DNA of 64,000 bases from an uncultured Prevotellaceae bacterium (GTDB taxonomy: Bacteria; Bacteroidota; Bacteroidia; Bacteroidales; Bacteroidaceae), in assembly GCA_900315095.1 (NCBI GenBank), contig OMXS01000015.1:79018-143017 (forward strand), written 5' to 3'. Below the pieces are notes generated by a model that saw only the letters and a program-made list of their open reading frames with translations, had not been told where the DNA came from and made no database searches. Each line of letters opens with the position of its first letter. The first letter of the stretch is position 1. The position numbers and the translations under genes were made by a program. This document shows, in pieces, positions 25,638 through 33,948 of the stretch.

Positions 25638-26536
25638 AGTTTTTTACAAAGGAAGTGAAGATAGCCATCGTGGCTATTATAGGGCTCGTAGTTCTTTTCT
25701 ACGGTCTTAATTTTCTTAAAGGACTGAGTCTTTTCTCTCAAGAAAACATCTATTATATAAAGTTTAATGACGTCAGCGGACTCGGACAATCAAGTCCTAT
25801 CTATGCAAATGGCTTCCGCGTGGGAGTGGTCAAGGAAGTCTTGTTCGACTATAAAAAGCCCGACGACGTGAAGGTGGCTGTGGATATAGAAGAGGAACTT
25901 CAGATTCCTAACGGCTCGACGGCAGAGATTGTCAGCGATATGCTGGGCAATGTGCAGGTAAATCTTTTGCTCGGAGACGACAGAACACACTTTATGCAGC
26001 CTGGCTCAACATTGCAGGGAGAGACCAGCGAGGGCGCTCTCGGTCAGGTGAAGAAGATGATTCCCACCATTGAAAATATGCTGCCGAAACTCGATTCCAT
26101 AATGGTAAGTGTCAACACTCTGCTTGCTGACCCAGCCATAGCACAGTCGTTGCATAACGTGGAGCATGTTACGGCAAACCTAAATACATCCACTCGTGAG
26201 CTGAACAAATTGATGGCACAACTCAATCATGATGTTCCAGGCATGACACAACGTGCCAACAAACTGATGGACAACGCCAATGAAATGGTGACAAATCTGA
26301 ACAAGGTGGATGTGGACCAGACAATGCGCAAGGTGAACGCCACACTTGATAACGTGGAGCAGTTTACCGCACAGCTCAACAGCAACAATGGCTCGCTCGG
26401 ATTGCTCATGCGCGACAAGTCGCTCTACAACAATCTGAACGCCACGATGTTGTCTGCCGACTCGCTGCTCACCAACCTTCGTGAGCATCCGAAGCGTTAT
26501 GTTCACTTCTCTTTGTTCGGGAAGAAGGATAAGTAA
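25634..26536 (+). CDS. MlaD/MCE-family lipid transport protein
   Basis: 300-residue protein with one N-terminal membrane anchor (residues ~9-29, IAIVAIIGLVVLFYGLNFLKG) and an MCE domain (~38-115, VSGLGQSSPIYANGFRVGVV). The MCE domain forms rings that carry phospholipids between the inner and outer membranes. The remainder is a long amphipathic helical region with repeated Asn/Leu spacing (NLNTSTRELNKLMAQLN, and similar), as in needle-type MCE proteins. It starts inside the amidase stop (ATGA overlap), an arrangement common in Bacteroidetes. The partner ATPase and permease (MlaF/E-like) are not in the window, so they must be encoded elsewhere. Confidence 0.9.
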   Translation: MKFFTKEVKIAIVAIIGLVVLFYGLNFLKGLSLFSQENIYYIKFNDVSGLGQSSPIYANGFRVGVVKEVLFDYKKPDDVKVAVDIEEELQIPNGSTAEIVSDMLGNVQVNLLLGDDRTHFMQPGSTLQGETSEGALGQVKKMIPTIENMLPKLDSIMVSVNTLLADPAIAQSLHNVEHVTANLNTSTRELNKLMAQLNHDVPGMTQRANKLMDNANEMVTNLNKVDVDQTMRKVNATLDNVEQFTAQLNSNNGSLGLLMRDKSLYNNLNATMLSADSLLTNLREHPKRYVHFSLFGKKDK

Positions 26537-27019
26537 TGACTTGTTTCATACGAGAATTGTATTTATGCGTTTTTTATCTATAATATTTTAGGGCAAAAAA
26601 TAGCGTTAATTAAAATTGGTCTAAATAGAAAATTCGTCATTGATACACTTTAGGAAAATTCTCTCAAGCATTATAAATCAGCCATTTTCGTCACCTTAAG
26701 TGAACTTTAACATCACGTTTGGCAATTAGTGTTAGTATGATATAAATCTCACTAAATCAAAGACTTTGAAATATGCAAGCGTTTTTTGTGGAGACAAAAA
26801 CGTCAAATTTCATAAAGGCAATAAATTAAACGATTTATGGCAATATTCAAAATAAATTATAAAAACACACATTTGCCCAATTCGATTAAAATTGCGAAAT
26901 TTGCACTCGTAAAACTTCTACATGCCTTTTGAGCGATGTATCATTAACGACATCGCATCAACGAGAGAAACAGAAGACTAACCGCGGAGGCCAACCTCCA
27001 ACATTTAAAAAAATTATTA
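26537..27019. other. A/T-rich region upstream of dnaA
   Basis: 483 bp, strongly A/T rich, without a gene or an array of TTATNCACA boxes, so no origin of replication is called. It contains the dnaA promoter (26872-26903) and, in the leader, a GGAGG-CCAA-CCTCC hairpin (26986-26999) which hides a Shine-Dalgarno-like sequence 29 bases ahead of the ATG. Confidence 0.6.
26872..26903 (+). promoter_or_regulatory. dnaA promoter
   Basis: TTTG (26872-26875), a 20-base spacer and GAAATTTG (26896-26903; first base off consensus). The predicted leader is about 110 bases. Confidence 0.6.
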
Positions 27020-28429
27020 ATGACAAAGAGAACCCAAGCTCTCTGGGACGAAACGCTCCGATTAATAAAGGAGAATGTCTCGGAACAGCAATTCAGCGCA
27101 CTGTTTAAGCCGATGATTCTCGAGAGTTTCGATGAAAACTCGAGAAGAATCTTGGTGAAGCTGCCCAGCATGTTCGTCTATGAATATGTTGAGGAGCACT
27201 ATGCTGACTTGTTGTTTAAGGTTCTCACGCGTACATTCGGCCCTGGATTCCAGCTCAACTACCGCATTCTTGCCGATAAAGAGCACGGCAAGACAAATGT
27301 CATTGAGTCTGAACCAGTAGCTAATATCGACCAGCAGCGCCAGCGTTCGGGCGTCAATCAGTCTCCGACAATTCTCGATGCTGTGCAACCGCAGCAGATA
27401 GATTCGCAACTGAATCCTCGTCTCACGTTTGCCAATTTCGTAGAAGGTGCAAGCAATAAACTGCCACGTACTGTCGGACTTTCCATTGCTGAGCACCCGC
27501 GCACCACGTCATTCAACCCGATGTTCATATTCGGTCCGAGTGGTTGTGGCAAAACACACCTTATTAATGCTATAGGTGTGCGCACGAAGGAACTGTATCC
27601 TCAGAAGCGCGTTCTTTATGTTTCGGCACGTCTTTTCCAAGTGCAGTACACCAATGCTGTGCTGAAAAACTCGCTCAACGATTTCATCCGCTTCTACCAG
27701 ACCATAGACATGCTCATCGTGGATGATATCCAGGAGTGGATGAGTGCAACGAAAACACAGGACACTTTCTTCCACATCTTCAACCATCTCTTCCGCAACG
27801 GCAAGCGCATAATACTTGCATCTGACCGTCCGCCGGTTGACCTTAAGGGAATGCATGAGCGTCTGCTAACTCGTTTCTCATGTGGACTTACAGCCGAACT
27901 GGAGAAACCTAACGAGCAACTTTGCATTGACATACTCAACCGCAAGATTAAGCATGACGGACTGAACATCCCTGAAGATGTGGTGCGTTTCATCGCGCAG
28001 ACAGCCAACGGCAGTGTCCGCGACCTCGAAGGAGTGGTGAATTCGCTGATGGCATACAGCATCGTGTATAACCGCGACATTGACATGACTTTGGCAGAGC
28101 GTGTTATCAAGCGTGCTGTTAAGGTGGATGACCGTCCTCTTACTGTTGATGAAATCGTAGAGACGGTATGCGGCCATTTCAACGTCTCTACCACCGCTGT
28201 GAGCAGCCGTAGCCGTAAGCGCGAGCATGTAATGGCTCGTCAGGTGGCGATGTACCTCACTCAGAAATACACCAAGATGCCAGCTTCGCGTATCGGGCAG
28301 CTCGTTGGAGGCCGTGATCATAGCACTGTTATCCACAGTTGCTCTCAGGTGGAGAAGCGACTCACCACTGACCGCAATTTCAGCGATGAGATTTCAGAGA
28401 TAGAAAAATCATTCAAACTTAAGAAATAA
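27020..28429 (+). CDS. dnaA: Chromosomal replication initiator DnaA
   Basis: AAA+ ATPase that opens the origin and loads the replicative helicase; also a transcription regulator. 469 residues in the classic four-part layout: N-terminal interaction domain (ALWDETLRLIKENVSEQQF), variable Gln-rich linker (~95-135), AAA+ domain starting LTFANFVEGASN with Walker A FGPSGCGKTH (~170-179) and Walker B MLIVDDIQ, and a C-terminal DNA-binding domain with the signature GGRDHSTVIHSC (~430-441). As in other Bacteroidetes, it is not followed by dnaN. The codons for VIHS create a TTATCCACA inside the gene, which is a by-product of the motif. A hairpin terminator follows at 28465. Confidence 0.97.
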   Translation: MTKRTQALWDETLRLIKENVSEQQFSALFKPMILESFDENSRRILVKLPSMFVYEYVEEHYADLLFKVLTRTFGPGFQLNYRILADKEHGKTNVIESEPVANIDQQRQRSGVNQSPTILDAVQPQQIDSQLNPRLTFANFVEGASNKLPRTVGLSIAEHPRTTSFNPMFIFGPSGCGKTHLINAIGVRTKELYPQKRVLYVSARLFQVQYTNAVLKNSLNDFIRFYQTIDMLIVDDIQEWMSATKTQDTFFHIFNHLFRNGKRIILASDRPPVDLKGMHERLLTRFSCGLTAELEKPNEQLCIDILNRKIKHDGLNIPEDVVRFIAQTANGSVRDLEGVVNSLMAYSIVYNRDIDMTLAERVIKRAVKVDDRPLTVDEIVETVCGHFNVSTTAVSSRSRKREHVMARQVAMYLTQKYTKMPASRIGQLVGGRDHSTVIHSCSQVEKRLTTDRNFSDEISEIEKSFKLKK

Positions 28430-28464
28430 TACTCATCCCTTACTTTACATTCCAATCTTTTGGA

Positions 28465-28498
28465 GGAGGTTAGCAGTTGATGCCAGCCTCCCCTTTTT
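28465..28498 (+). terminator. Probable intrinsic terminator of dnaA
   Basis: GGAGGTTAGCA pairs (two wobbles) with TGCCAGCCTCC around GTTGA, followed by CCTTTTTG. Confidence 0.7.
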
Positions 28499-28593
28499 GT
28501 TATGTATTTCTTGATGCTATTCTTGCCAACCGTAAGTATCTCCTCTACGTACTCGACGTGTTAGCCTACTTGCGGGGTATTTGCGAGAATAGA

Positions 28594-29265
28594 CTATGAA
28601 AACTTAGAAGATTCCATCATCCTTCGCCACTTCCTGTATCCTAGTATGGCGATGATGACATAAAGTGCATAGAGCGAAGCCTTGAAAGGAATGTCCTTGT
28701 AAAAATAAAGTGCGCATGTCACCACGTCAACTACAATCCAGATGATCCATTGCTCGAGATATTTGCGTGCCAAAGCCCAGATTCCTACGAAACTAAGTGC
28801 CGTGGTGAAGGAGTCGGCAACGGGTACTCGGGAGTCGGTGCAATAGGCAAGGAAGAGGTAGAGTGCACCCCAGATGACGAGTGTTGCGACGCCCCATATT
28901 ATCGCCAGTCGCCTGGGGAAATGAGTTATAGACTTTCCTTCTTGTTCATCCTTGTGAAGTAGGGTAGCGGAGTCACTTTCTTCTTTAGAATTATCACTCC
29001 TCTCATTCGCTGGGATGGGTTGAGTGAGAGTCTTTTTTTTCTTTATCCAATGGAAGTACCCATAGATTGTCATTGCCAGATAATAGAACTCCATTCCGCA
29101 ATCGGCGTAGAGTCCTTTCTGGAAGTAAAGCACGATGCCGAGACTCTGCATTACGAAACCCACAGCCCACAGCCAGATGCTCGCCTTATATTCCAGGAGG
29201 ATATAAGCGAGGCCTAATGCTGTGGTAAGCATATCAAGCCAGTGGGCGTAGAGAAATTCGGTCAT
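28594..29265 (-). CDS. PnuC-family transporter, probably thiamine (PnuT)
   Basis: Inner-membrane facilitator of the PnuC family, whose members import nicotinamide riboside, riboflavin or thiamine. 223 residues, about seven hydrophobic helices, with the family segments WLWAVGFVMQSLGIVLYFQKGLYAD and QWIIWIVVDVVTCALYFYKD. Between helices 3 and 4 is an unusually long hydrophilic loop (residues ~76-112: Lys/Ser/Glu rich). Because it is the second gene after a TPP riboswitch and a TonB receptor, thiamine is the likely cargo (PnuT rather than PnuC). The thiamine kinase gene often found in this Bacteroidetes operon is absent; the next gene is dnaA, convergent. Confidence 0.88.
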   Translation of the reverse strand: MTEFLYAHWLDMLTTALGLAYILLEYKASIWLWAVGFVMQSLGIVLYFQKGLYADCGMEFYYLAMTIYGYFHWIKKKKTLTQPIPANERSDNSKEESDSATLLHKDEQEGKSITHFPRRLAIIWGVATLVIWGALYLFLAYCTDSRVPVADSFTTALSFVGIWALARKYLEQWIIWIVVDVVTCALYFYKDIPFKASLYALYVIIAILGYRKWRRMMESSKFS

Positions 29266-29279
29266 GATGTTTTTTTCAA

Positions 29280-29347
29280 TTATTCGTTATAACGCTATCC
29301 CGAAATAGCGGTATGTCGGAACAACGGTATAACGTTATAACGAATAA
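29280..29347. repeat. Inverted repeat between the TonB receptor and PnuT genes
   Basis: Perfect 15-bp arms TTATTCGTTATAACG (29280-29294) and its complement (29333-29347), enclosing a second small hairpin CGCTAT/ATAGCG (29293-29310). It fills most of the 92-bp gap inside the riboswitch operon. No T run follows; a stability or processing structure is possible. Confidence 0.8.
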
Positions 29348-29357
29348 CTTTTGAATG

Positions 29358-31757
29358 TTAGAACTTCAACGAAACGCTTCCCATTGCCGTGAAACCAGCG
29401 GCAGGGATGAATCCTATCTGATAGTAGCGGTTGTCGTTGGGATGACCGCCGCTCTCGCACAATGCGCTGTAAACCCATCCGCTCTGAGCGTAACGCTTGT
29501 TGAAGATATTGTTCAGATGAGCGCCGAACACCACCTCTTTAAGTCCGAGGAACTTGCGGTCAACATTCAGGGTGTATGTTATGTTGGCATTCATCACCTC
29601 ATAAGAAGGCAGCGAGCGGTCTTTGTTCTTCGAGTTGTCGAGATACATGCGGCTTACATATTGTGAGTGGAACACAGCCTGCAGTCCTTTGTAATGGAAG
29701 TTGATGAAGGCATTGCTGATGTTCGACGGCGAGAAGGCGAGAGTTGAGTTGTCATAGTGTATGGTTGTTCTAGCATTCTTGCCTTTGTCCCAGTCTTCAA
29801 TCATCTCATCGAAGTCCTTTATCTTGTTGATGCTCAGCGCCGAGTTTACCTCCAAGGACAGCCATGATGTGATGTCGCATCCCAATGACAGTTCTGCTCC
29901 CATGCGGTAAGAGTCCTTGATGTTTGTGGTTAGGTTCTCGCCTATGTCACTCTGCTCACCAGTCTGCACGAACTGGTTCTTGTAATCCATATAATAGAGG
30001 TTGATGCCCAAATGATAGTCAGCCTCGTTGAAGGTGTATCCCATTTCGAAGTCGGTTAGGCTTTCAGCCTTTGGTGCTGGATAACTGCCGTTGTCGGTGA
30101 AGTTGTTGCGCTCTGGCTCGCGATGACTCAAAGCCACAGATGCGTAAGCGCTGTGTGGCCCTTTGTGGAAACTAACTCCAGCCTTCGGGTTAAAGAAATC
30201 GTATTTCTCGTCGATGTTGAGTTCTTGGTTATAGTATCCGCTGCCTTCCTCATAGAACTTGTCGTTGATGCCGTCAATCTTGTATCCCACATGGCGGTAT
30301 TGCATGTCAGCGAAGACATTGAACATCTCGTTGATGCGGTAAGAAGCCTTCAGGAAAACGTTGCCGTCAAATTTCTTTGCGTCAGAGTCGTAGTATTTAT
30401 AATTACCGTCCTTCATGATTGCGTTGTTCAGTTCGTTGTCAGCAATATAGGTAAGATAACCGAAGTGATTGCCATCGAACTGCTGTGCCGAAAGACCTCC
30501 AATGATGTCCCAGTCGCGGTCCTTGTAGTTGATGTTCCAAACCGCTCCGTAAGTGTCTTGCGAAAGTCCCTTCTGTCTTACGAAGTCGGTTCTTCCCAGT
30601 TCGGTGCCGTCAGCCTTTGTGAATGAAAGGCCGAACTTCTTAAGTTTGTTGTTCGGACGGAACTCGTTGTAGTAACCATATCCGTGAGTGTAGTGTAGCG
30701 AGCCGCTCATTACCCAGTTGTCGCTGATGTCCCATGCCGCTGACAGTATGTTGTGGTTCTGCCAGAAGTTATCGGTTGTCTTGCGCCATGTCGAGCCGTC
30801 GTTCAATGTGTATCTCTTAGTGATGTAGTTGCCGTTGGCATCTTTCGCGAAGTTGCCGCTTTCGTCATACACAAGACCTTCGTAGAGCGAGTTGAAACGG
30901 CCGAGCCCCACATTATACATATCCTTGTAGGTTTTGATGCCCGTGTTTGCGCCCCATGTTCCGTCCATCAGACTTAGGTCATCGTCGCCTGCTGTCACTC
31001 CGTTCCATGCCTGACCTGTCTTCTCGAAGTTTCCGATGTTCTTGTATCGGATAACGAAGTTGCGGTCATACCAAGCAAGTCCGCCGTAGTATGATCCCGA
31101 GCGTCCTTGAGTTCCGTGAATGAAGCCGTCGGTGTTGGTCTCGCTATAGGCGCCGTCGAAGATGAAGTGGTTCCATAGCATGCCTGTAGAGAACGAGGCA
31201 CCAACGTTGAATGTGTTGTAAGAGCCGTATGAACCTTTCAGTTCGAACGACGGTGTCTGCGCAGGAGTTTTAGATGATAGCGCAATCGTTCCGCCGAAAG
31301 CGCCGTCGCCGTTTGTCGATGTTCCCACGCCGCGTTGTATCTGCACCGAGCCGAGGAGCGAAGCATAAGAGTTCATGTTTGCCCAGAACACGCACTGGTC
31401 TTCAGGAGAGTTGAGTGGCACACCGTCGAGAGTGACGTTGATGCGCGAGTCGCCAGCACCGCGGATGCGCATATATGTTGTGCCTGTTCCCACTCCGTTC
31501 TCGCTCCATGCCAGCACGCCTGGTGTTTGTGCAAAGAGGAACGGTAGTTCCTTGCCAGTCTTGGCGAAGTCGGTGAGTTCCTTGCGCTTGATGTTCTCAA
31601 CAGCAAACGGTGCGCCTTTCTGTGCCTTCACGCCGCGCACCACCACCTCTTGCAGTTCTTCCATTCTCAGCGAGTCGGTGTCGGTTTGTGCCTGTGCCTT
31701 CTGCGTACCAAGAGCAATTGCTGCAAGTGATGCAGTCATAAAAATAATCCTTTTCAT
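29358..31757 (-). CDS. TonB-dependent outer-membrane receptor, thiamine uptake
   Basis: 799-residue outer-membrane receptor that uses TonB energy to bring a nutrient into the periplasm. Signal peptide at residues 1-23 ending AQAQ; TonB-box-like ELQEVVVRGVK follows at ~34-44. The plug domain has TPGVLAW, MRIRGAGDSRINVTLDGVPLN and VQIQRGVGTSTNGDGAFGG. The barrel runs to the C-terminal GSVSLKF with terminal Phe. It lacks the CarboxypepD_reg N-terminal extension of SusC-type receptors. The TPP riboswitch directly upstream and the PnuC homolog downstream point to thiamine or a thiamine precursor as ligand (established association in Bacteroidetes; here an inference from context). Confidence 0.92.
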   Translation of the reverse strand: MKRIIFMTASLAAIALGTQKAQAQTDTDSLRMEELQEVVVRGVKAQKGAPFAVENIKRKELTDFAKTGKELPFLFAQTPGVLAWSENGVGTGTTYMRIRGAGDSRINVTLDGVPLNSPEDQCVFWANMNSYASLLGSVQIQRGVGTSTNGDGAFGGTIALSSKTPAQTPSFELKGSYGSYNTFNVGASFSTGMLWNHFIFDGAYSETNTDGFIHGTQGRSGSYYGGLAWYDRNFVIRYKNIGNFEKTGQAWNGVTAGDDDLSLMDGTWGANTGIKTYKDMYNVGLGRFNSLYEGLVYDESGNFAKDANGNYITKRYTLNDGSTWRKTTDNFWQNHNILSAAWDISDNWVMSGSLHYTHGYGYYNEFRPNNKLKKFGLSFTKADGTELGRTDFVRQKGLSQDTYGAVWNINYKDRDWDIIGGLSAQQFDGNHFGYLTYIADNELNNAIMKDGNYKYYDSDAKKFDGNVFLKASYRINEMFNVFADMQYRHVGYKIDGINDKFYEEGSGYYNQELNIDEKYDFFNPKAGVSFHKGPHSAYASVALSHREPERNNFTDNGSYPAPKAESLTDFEMGYTFNEADYHLGINLYYMDYKNQFVQTGEQSDIGENLTTNIKDSYRMGAELSLGCDITSWLSLEVNSALSINKIKDFDEMIEDWDKGKNARTTIHYDNSTLAFSPSNISNAFINFHYKGLQAVFHSQYVSRMYLDNSKNKDRSLPSYEVMNANITYTLNVDRKFLGLKEVVFGAHLNNIFNKRYAQSGWVYSALCESGGHPNDNRYYQIGFIPAAGFTAMGSVSLKF

Positions 31758-31825
31758 TTTTACCTTAAACTAGAATAATTAATGTTTAAAGGGGAGTGTC
31801 AATTGTGATACCAATTGAGTCTGTC

Positions 31826-31903
31826 GTTCATCCCTACGCCGGCATTACCCGGATCAGGTTTGAGGGTCTAATCTCAGCCCGCCCACGGCGGACACCCCTT
31901 AAC
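31826..31903 (-). promoter_or_regulatory. TPP riboswitch (THI element)
   Basis: On the minus strand the leader contains GGGGTGTCC, GGGCTGAGA, ACCCTCAAACCTGATCC and GGTAATGCCGGCGTAGGGA in the fixed THI-box order, including the strictly conserved CUGAGA and CUGAUC...AUGCCGGCGUAGGGA segments. It represses the downstream receptor and PnuT genes when thiamine pyrophosphate is plentiful. About 70 bases separate it from the receptor ATG. Confidence 0.97.
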
Positions 31904-31924
31904 TTACATTTTGTAAATCGGGTG

Positions 31925-31956
31925 CAAAAGTATATAAAAATCTTAATATATCCAAA
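31925..31956 (-). promoter_or_regulatory. Promoter of the riboswitch-controlled thiamine operon
   Basis: On the minus strand TTTG (31953-31956), a 20-base spacer and TACTTTTG (31925-31932), followed by CACCCGATTTA, as also follows the typA -7 box. Confidence 0.85.
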
Positions 31957-32015
31957 TCCTGACACATAAAGATTTTGTGCATTTCATCAAGGCAATAAAA
32001 ATCTTATACAAATAA

Positions 32016-32047
32016 TTTGTTTTATATGGCGAAATGATGTATTTTTG
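32016..32047 (+). promoter_or_regulatory. Promoter of the Kelch/AraC regulator gene
   Basis: TTTG (32016-32019), a 20-base spacer and TATTTTTG (32040-32047). Transcription would start near 32053, which excludes the longest frame start at 32045. Confidence 0.75.
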
Positions 32048-32077
32048 CAAAACGTAATGAAAACTGTTGTTTTACGA

Positions 32078-33793
32078 ATGAAATTAAATCTCCTGCATCA
32101 TAGAAGGCTGTTGCTCTCGAAAAGCATGTTGCTTTTCTTCTTCCTCATGGCTGTTTTGCCCATGATGGCGCAAAAGCTGTCTGTGACTGCATGTCCTCAG
32201 CAGAAGATTGAAGCGGTGCGCCTGCCCGACCTTAATGTTCCGCGAGGCGGCCATTGTGCTTTCTTTGTGAATGGCGAGGTGGTTCTCGTAGGCGGTCACA
32301 CCACAGGCTTCGTGCCAACCGCCACTGCCGAGTATCTGAAAGACGGCAAATGGCACCTGGTAAAGACAGCATACGAACACGACGACGGTTTCGGTGTCGT
32401 TTTGAAGTCGGGCAAAGTGCTCATAGCGGGTGGTCACGAGAAGAGCCTAGGCATCGGCCAAACCTTCCCTACAGAGTATTACAACCCTGCAGACCATAGT
32501 TTCGAGGGCTTCGGTTGTCTTGACAAGAAGCGTGCGTTGGCTCAGGTGCTGGAGATGGACAACGGCAATGTGGTCATTGCAGGCAACTGGTATCATACCG
32601 ACGGCATAGAGATTTTCGACGGGAAGGCATCATTCACTCTTGTCAACGACATAGACTCGGGCATGGTGAGGCCGTACATCTTCCAGACTTCTGCAGACGA
32701 CGTAGTGGTCTTCGGCGACCAGAACAATTACGGCAAACGCAGGCAGAATCTTGCATACCGTATTAAGGGCGAGTCTTTCAGCGTGCCTCTTTTCGACGAG
32801 TGGCATCCTTATATGTGTTTTGAAAGGAAGAGCGACAGCGAGAGTTTTGTTGGTGACAGGCAAAAGGACGTTTATGCCTATCTCTTCCCTGTGAAGAATG
32901 ATGACGGACAATATGCAATAGCCAAGATGAATAGCGTGAAAGGCCAGTCTGCGCCAGACTTCTCGCTTCTTCCTGCAAAGCATTCGATACCTACGAAAAG
33001 CCAGTGGGGCAAGGAGATATTCTATTCCAGTTCGATAATGGTTGACAAGAACACCGGCAAGGGGTATCTAACGGGAATTGATAAAGACAGTCGCTTCTAT
33101 GTGCTATGTATTAATAATGTACGCGCTGAGAAAGACATTACCTACACACTTTATTATACCGACCCGCTCGAAGATGCCGGTTGTGCGACGCCAGTGCTTA
33201 CCGATGACGGTAACATCGTTATTGCTGGCGGCATCACCGATTCCAATTTCTATCCCAAGTCATCTGCATACATGCTCTGCTTGAGTGGCAAGAATGCGGC
33301 GTTCACAAGGTCGGCAGGATATTTGCCCTGGATTGTTCTGGGGGCTCTGTTGCTCTTGTCCGCCGTGCTTTATAAAGTTCTATTCCGCAAGAAGCAAGAG
33401 GAGGCTCCCGTAGAGGAACCGTCCGATGCATCCGATGGCAACGAGACGGAGAAACATCTTGTTCAGCGCATCTGCACATTGATGGACACCGAACAGCCAT
33501 ATCTGCTTAGTGACCTTAAACTCTCGGATGTCTCGGCGATGCTCTCCACCAACAGCCGCTATGTATCCGAGGCCATCAAGAACCAGCGCGGATGCTCGTT
33601 CACACAGTTCGTCAACGGCTATCGTGTGGAGTATGCCAAGAAGATGCTCCTCAGCCAGCCCGACCGCAAGATGACCGAAGTGATTTCTGCATCCGGATTC
33701 TCTGGCGAGTCTTCATTCTTCCGCATTTTCAAGAGTTTCACGGGTCTTACACCAGGCGAATGGATAGCGCAGAACAATAAAGGCGAGGCATGA
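32078..33793 (+). CDS. Membrane-bound Kelch/beta-propeller sensor with AraC-type DNA-binding domain
   Basis: One-piece transmembrane regulator. Residues ~1-32 form a signal or anchor helix (LLLSKSMLLFFFLMAVLPMM). The next ~380 residues are periplasmic and carry Kelch/galactose-oxidase-like blades: GGHCAFFVNGEVVLVGGHT, GFGVVLKSGKVLIAGGHE, NGNVVIAGN, DGNIVIAGGIT. A transmembrane helix (~417-439, LPWIVLGALLLLSAVLYKVLF) leads to a basic KKQEE linker and a cytoplasmic AraC/XylS helix-turn-helix domain (~480-565: LSDVSAMLSTNSRYVSEAI, MTEVISASGFSGESSFFRIF, GLTPGEW). It resembles the one-component relatives of Bacteroides hybrid two-component regulators, without histidine kinase parts. ATG at 32078 gives a ~25-base leader; ATG at 32057 is possible. 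The beta-helix operon downstream is an obvious candidate target. Confidence 0.85.
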   Translation: MKLNLLHHRRLLLSKSMLLFFFLMAVLPMMAQKLSVTACPQQKIEAVRLPDLNVPRGGHCAFFVNGEVVLVGGHTTGFVPTATAEYLKDGKWHLVKTAYEHDDGFGVVLKSGKVLIAGGHEKSLGIGQTFPTEYYNPADHSFEGFGCLDKKRALAQVLEMDNGNVVIAGNWYHTDGIEIFDGKASFTLVNDIDSGMVRPYIFQTSADDVVVFGDQNNYGKRRQNLAYRIKGESFSVPLFDEWHPYMCFERKSDSESFVGDRQKDVYAYLFPVKNDDGQYAIAKMNSVKGQSAPDFSLLPAKHSIPTKSQWGKEIFYSSSIMVDKNTGKGYLTGIDKDSRFYVLCINNVRAEKDITYTLYYTDPLEDAGCATPVLTDDGNIVIAGGITDSNFYPKSSAYMLCLSGKNAAFTRSAGYLPWIVLGALLLLSAVLYKVLFRKKQEEAPVEEPSDASDGNETEKHLVQRICTLMDTEQPYLLSDLKLSDVSAMLSTNSRYVSEAIKNQRGCSFTQFVNGYRVEYAKKMLLSQPDRKMTEVISASGFSGESSFFRIFKSFTGLTPGEWIAQNNKGEA

Positions 33794-33834
33794 CAATGTC
33801 TTGAATATCTCCTATTTTAGGGCGTTTTATATAG

Positions 33835-33874
33835 AAAACGACTACCAAAACATGAATTGGTAGTCGTTTTTCGT
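33835..33874 (+). terminator. Intrinsic terminator after the Kelch/AraC gene
   Basis: Perfect 14-bp arms AAAACGACTACCAA / TTGGTAGTCGTTTT with an 8-base loop and a T run. It separates the regulator from the following operon. Confidence 0.9.
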
Positions 33875-33948
33875 ATTATGGGAGTGGCCTAATGGCGTTT
33901 TGTGTTTACCTTTGTAAAAATAACATAACTAATTCTTACTAACACTCT

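Noticed and set aside
28329-28337. Perfect DnaA box TTATCCACA as part of an origin
   Set aside because: It lies inside dnaA and is created by the codons of the conserved VIHS motif; no cluster of boxes is found near it.
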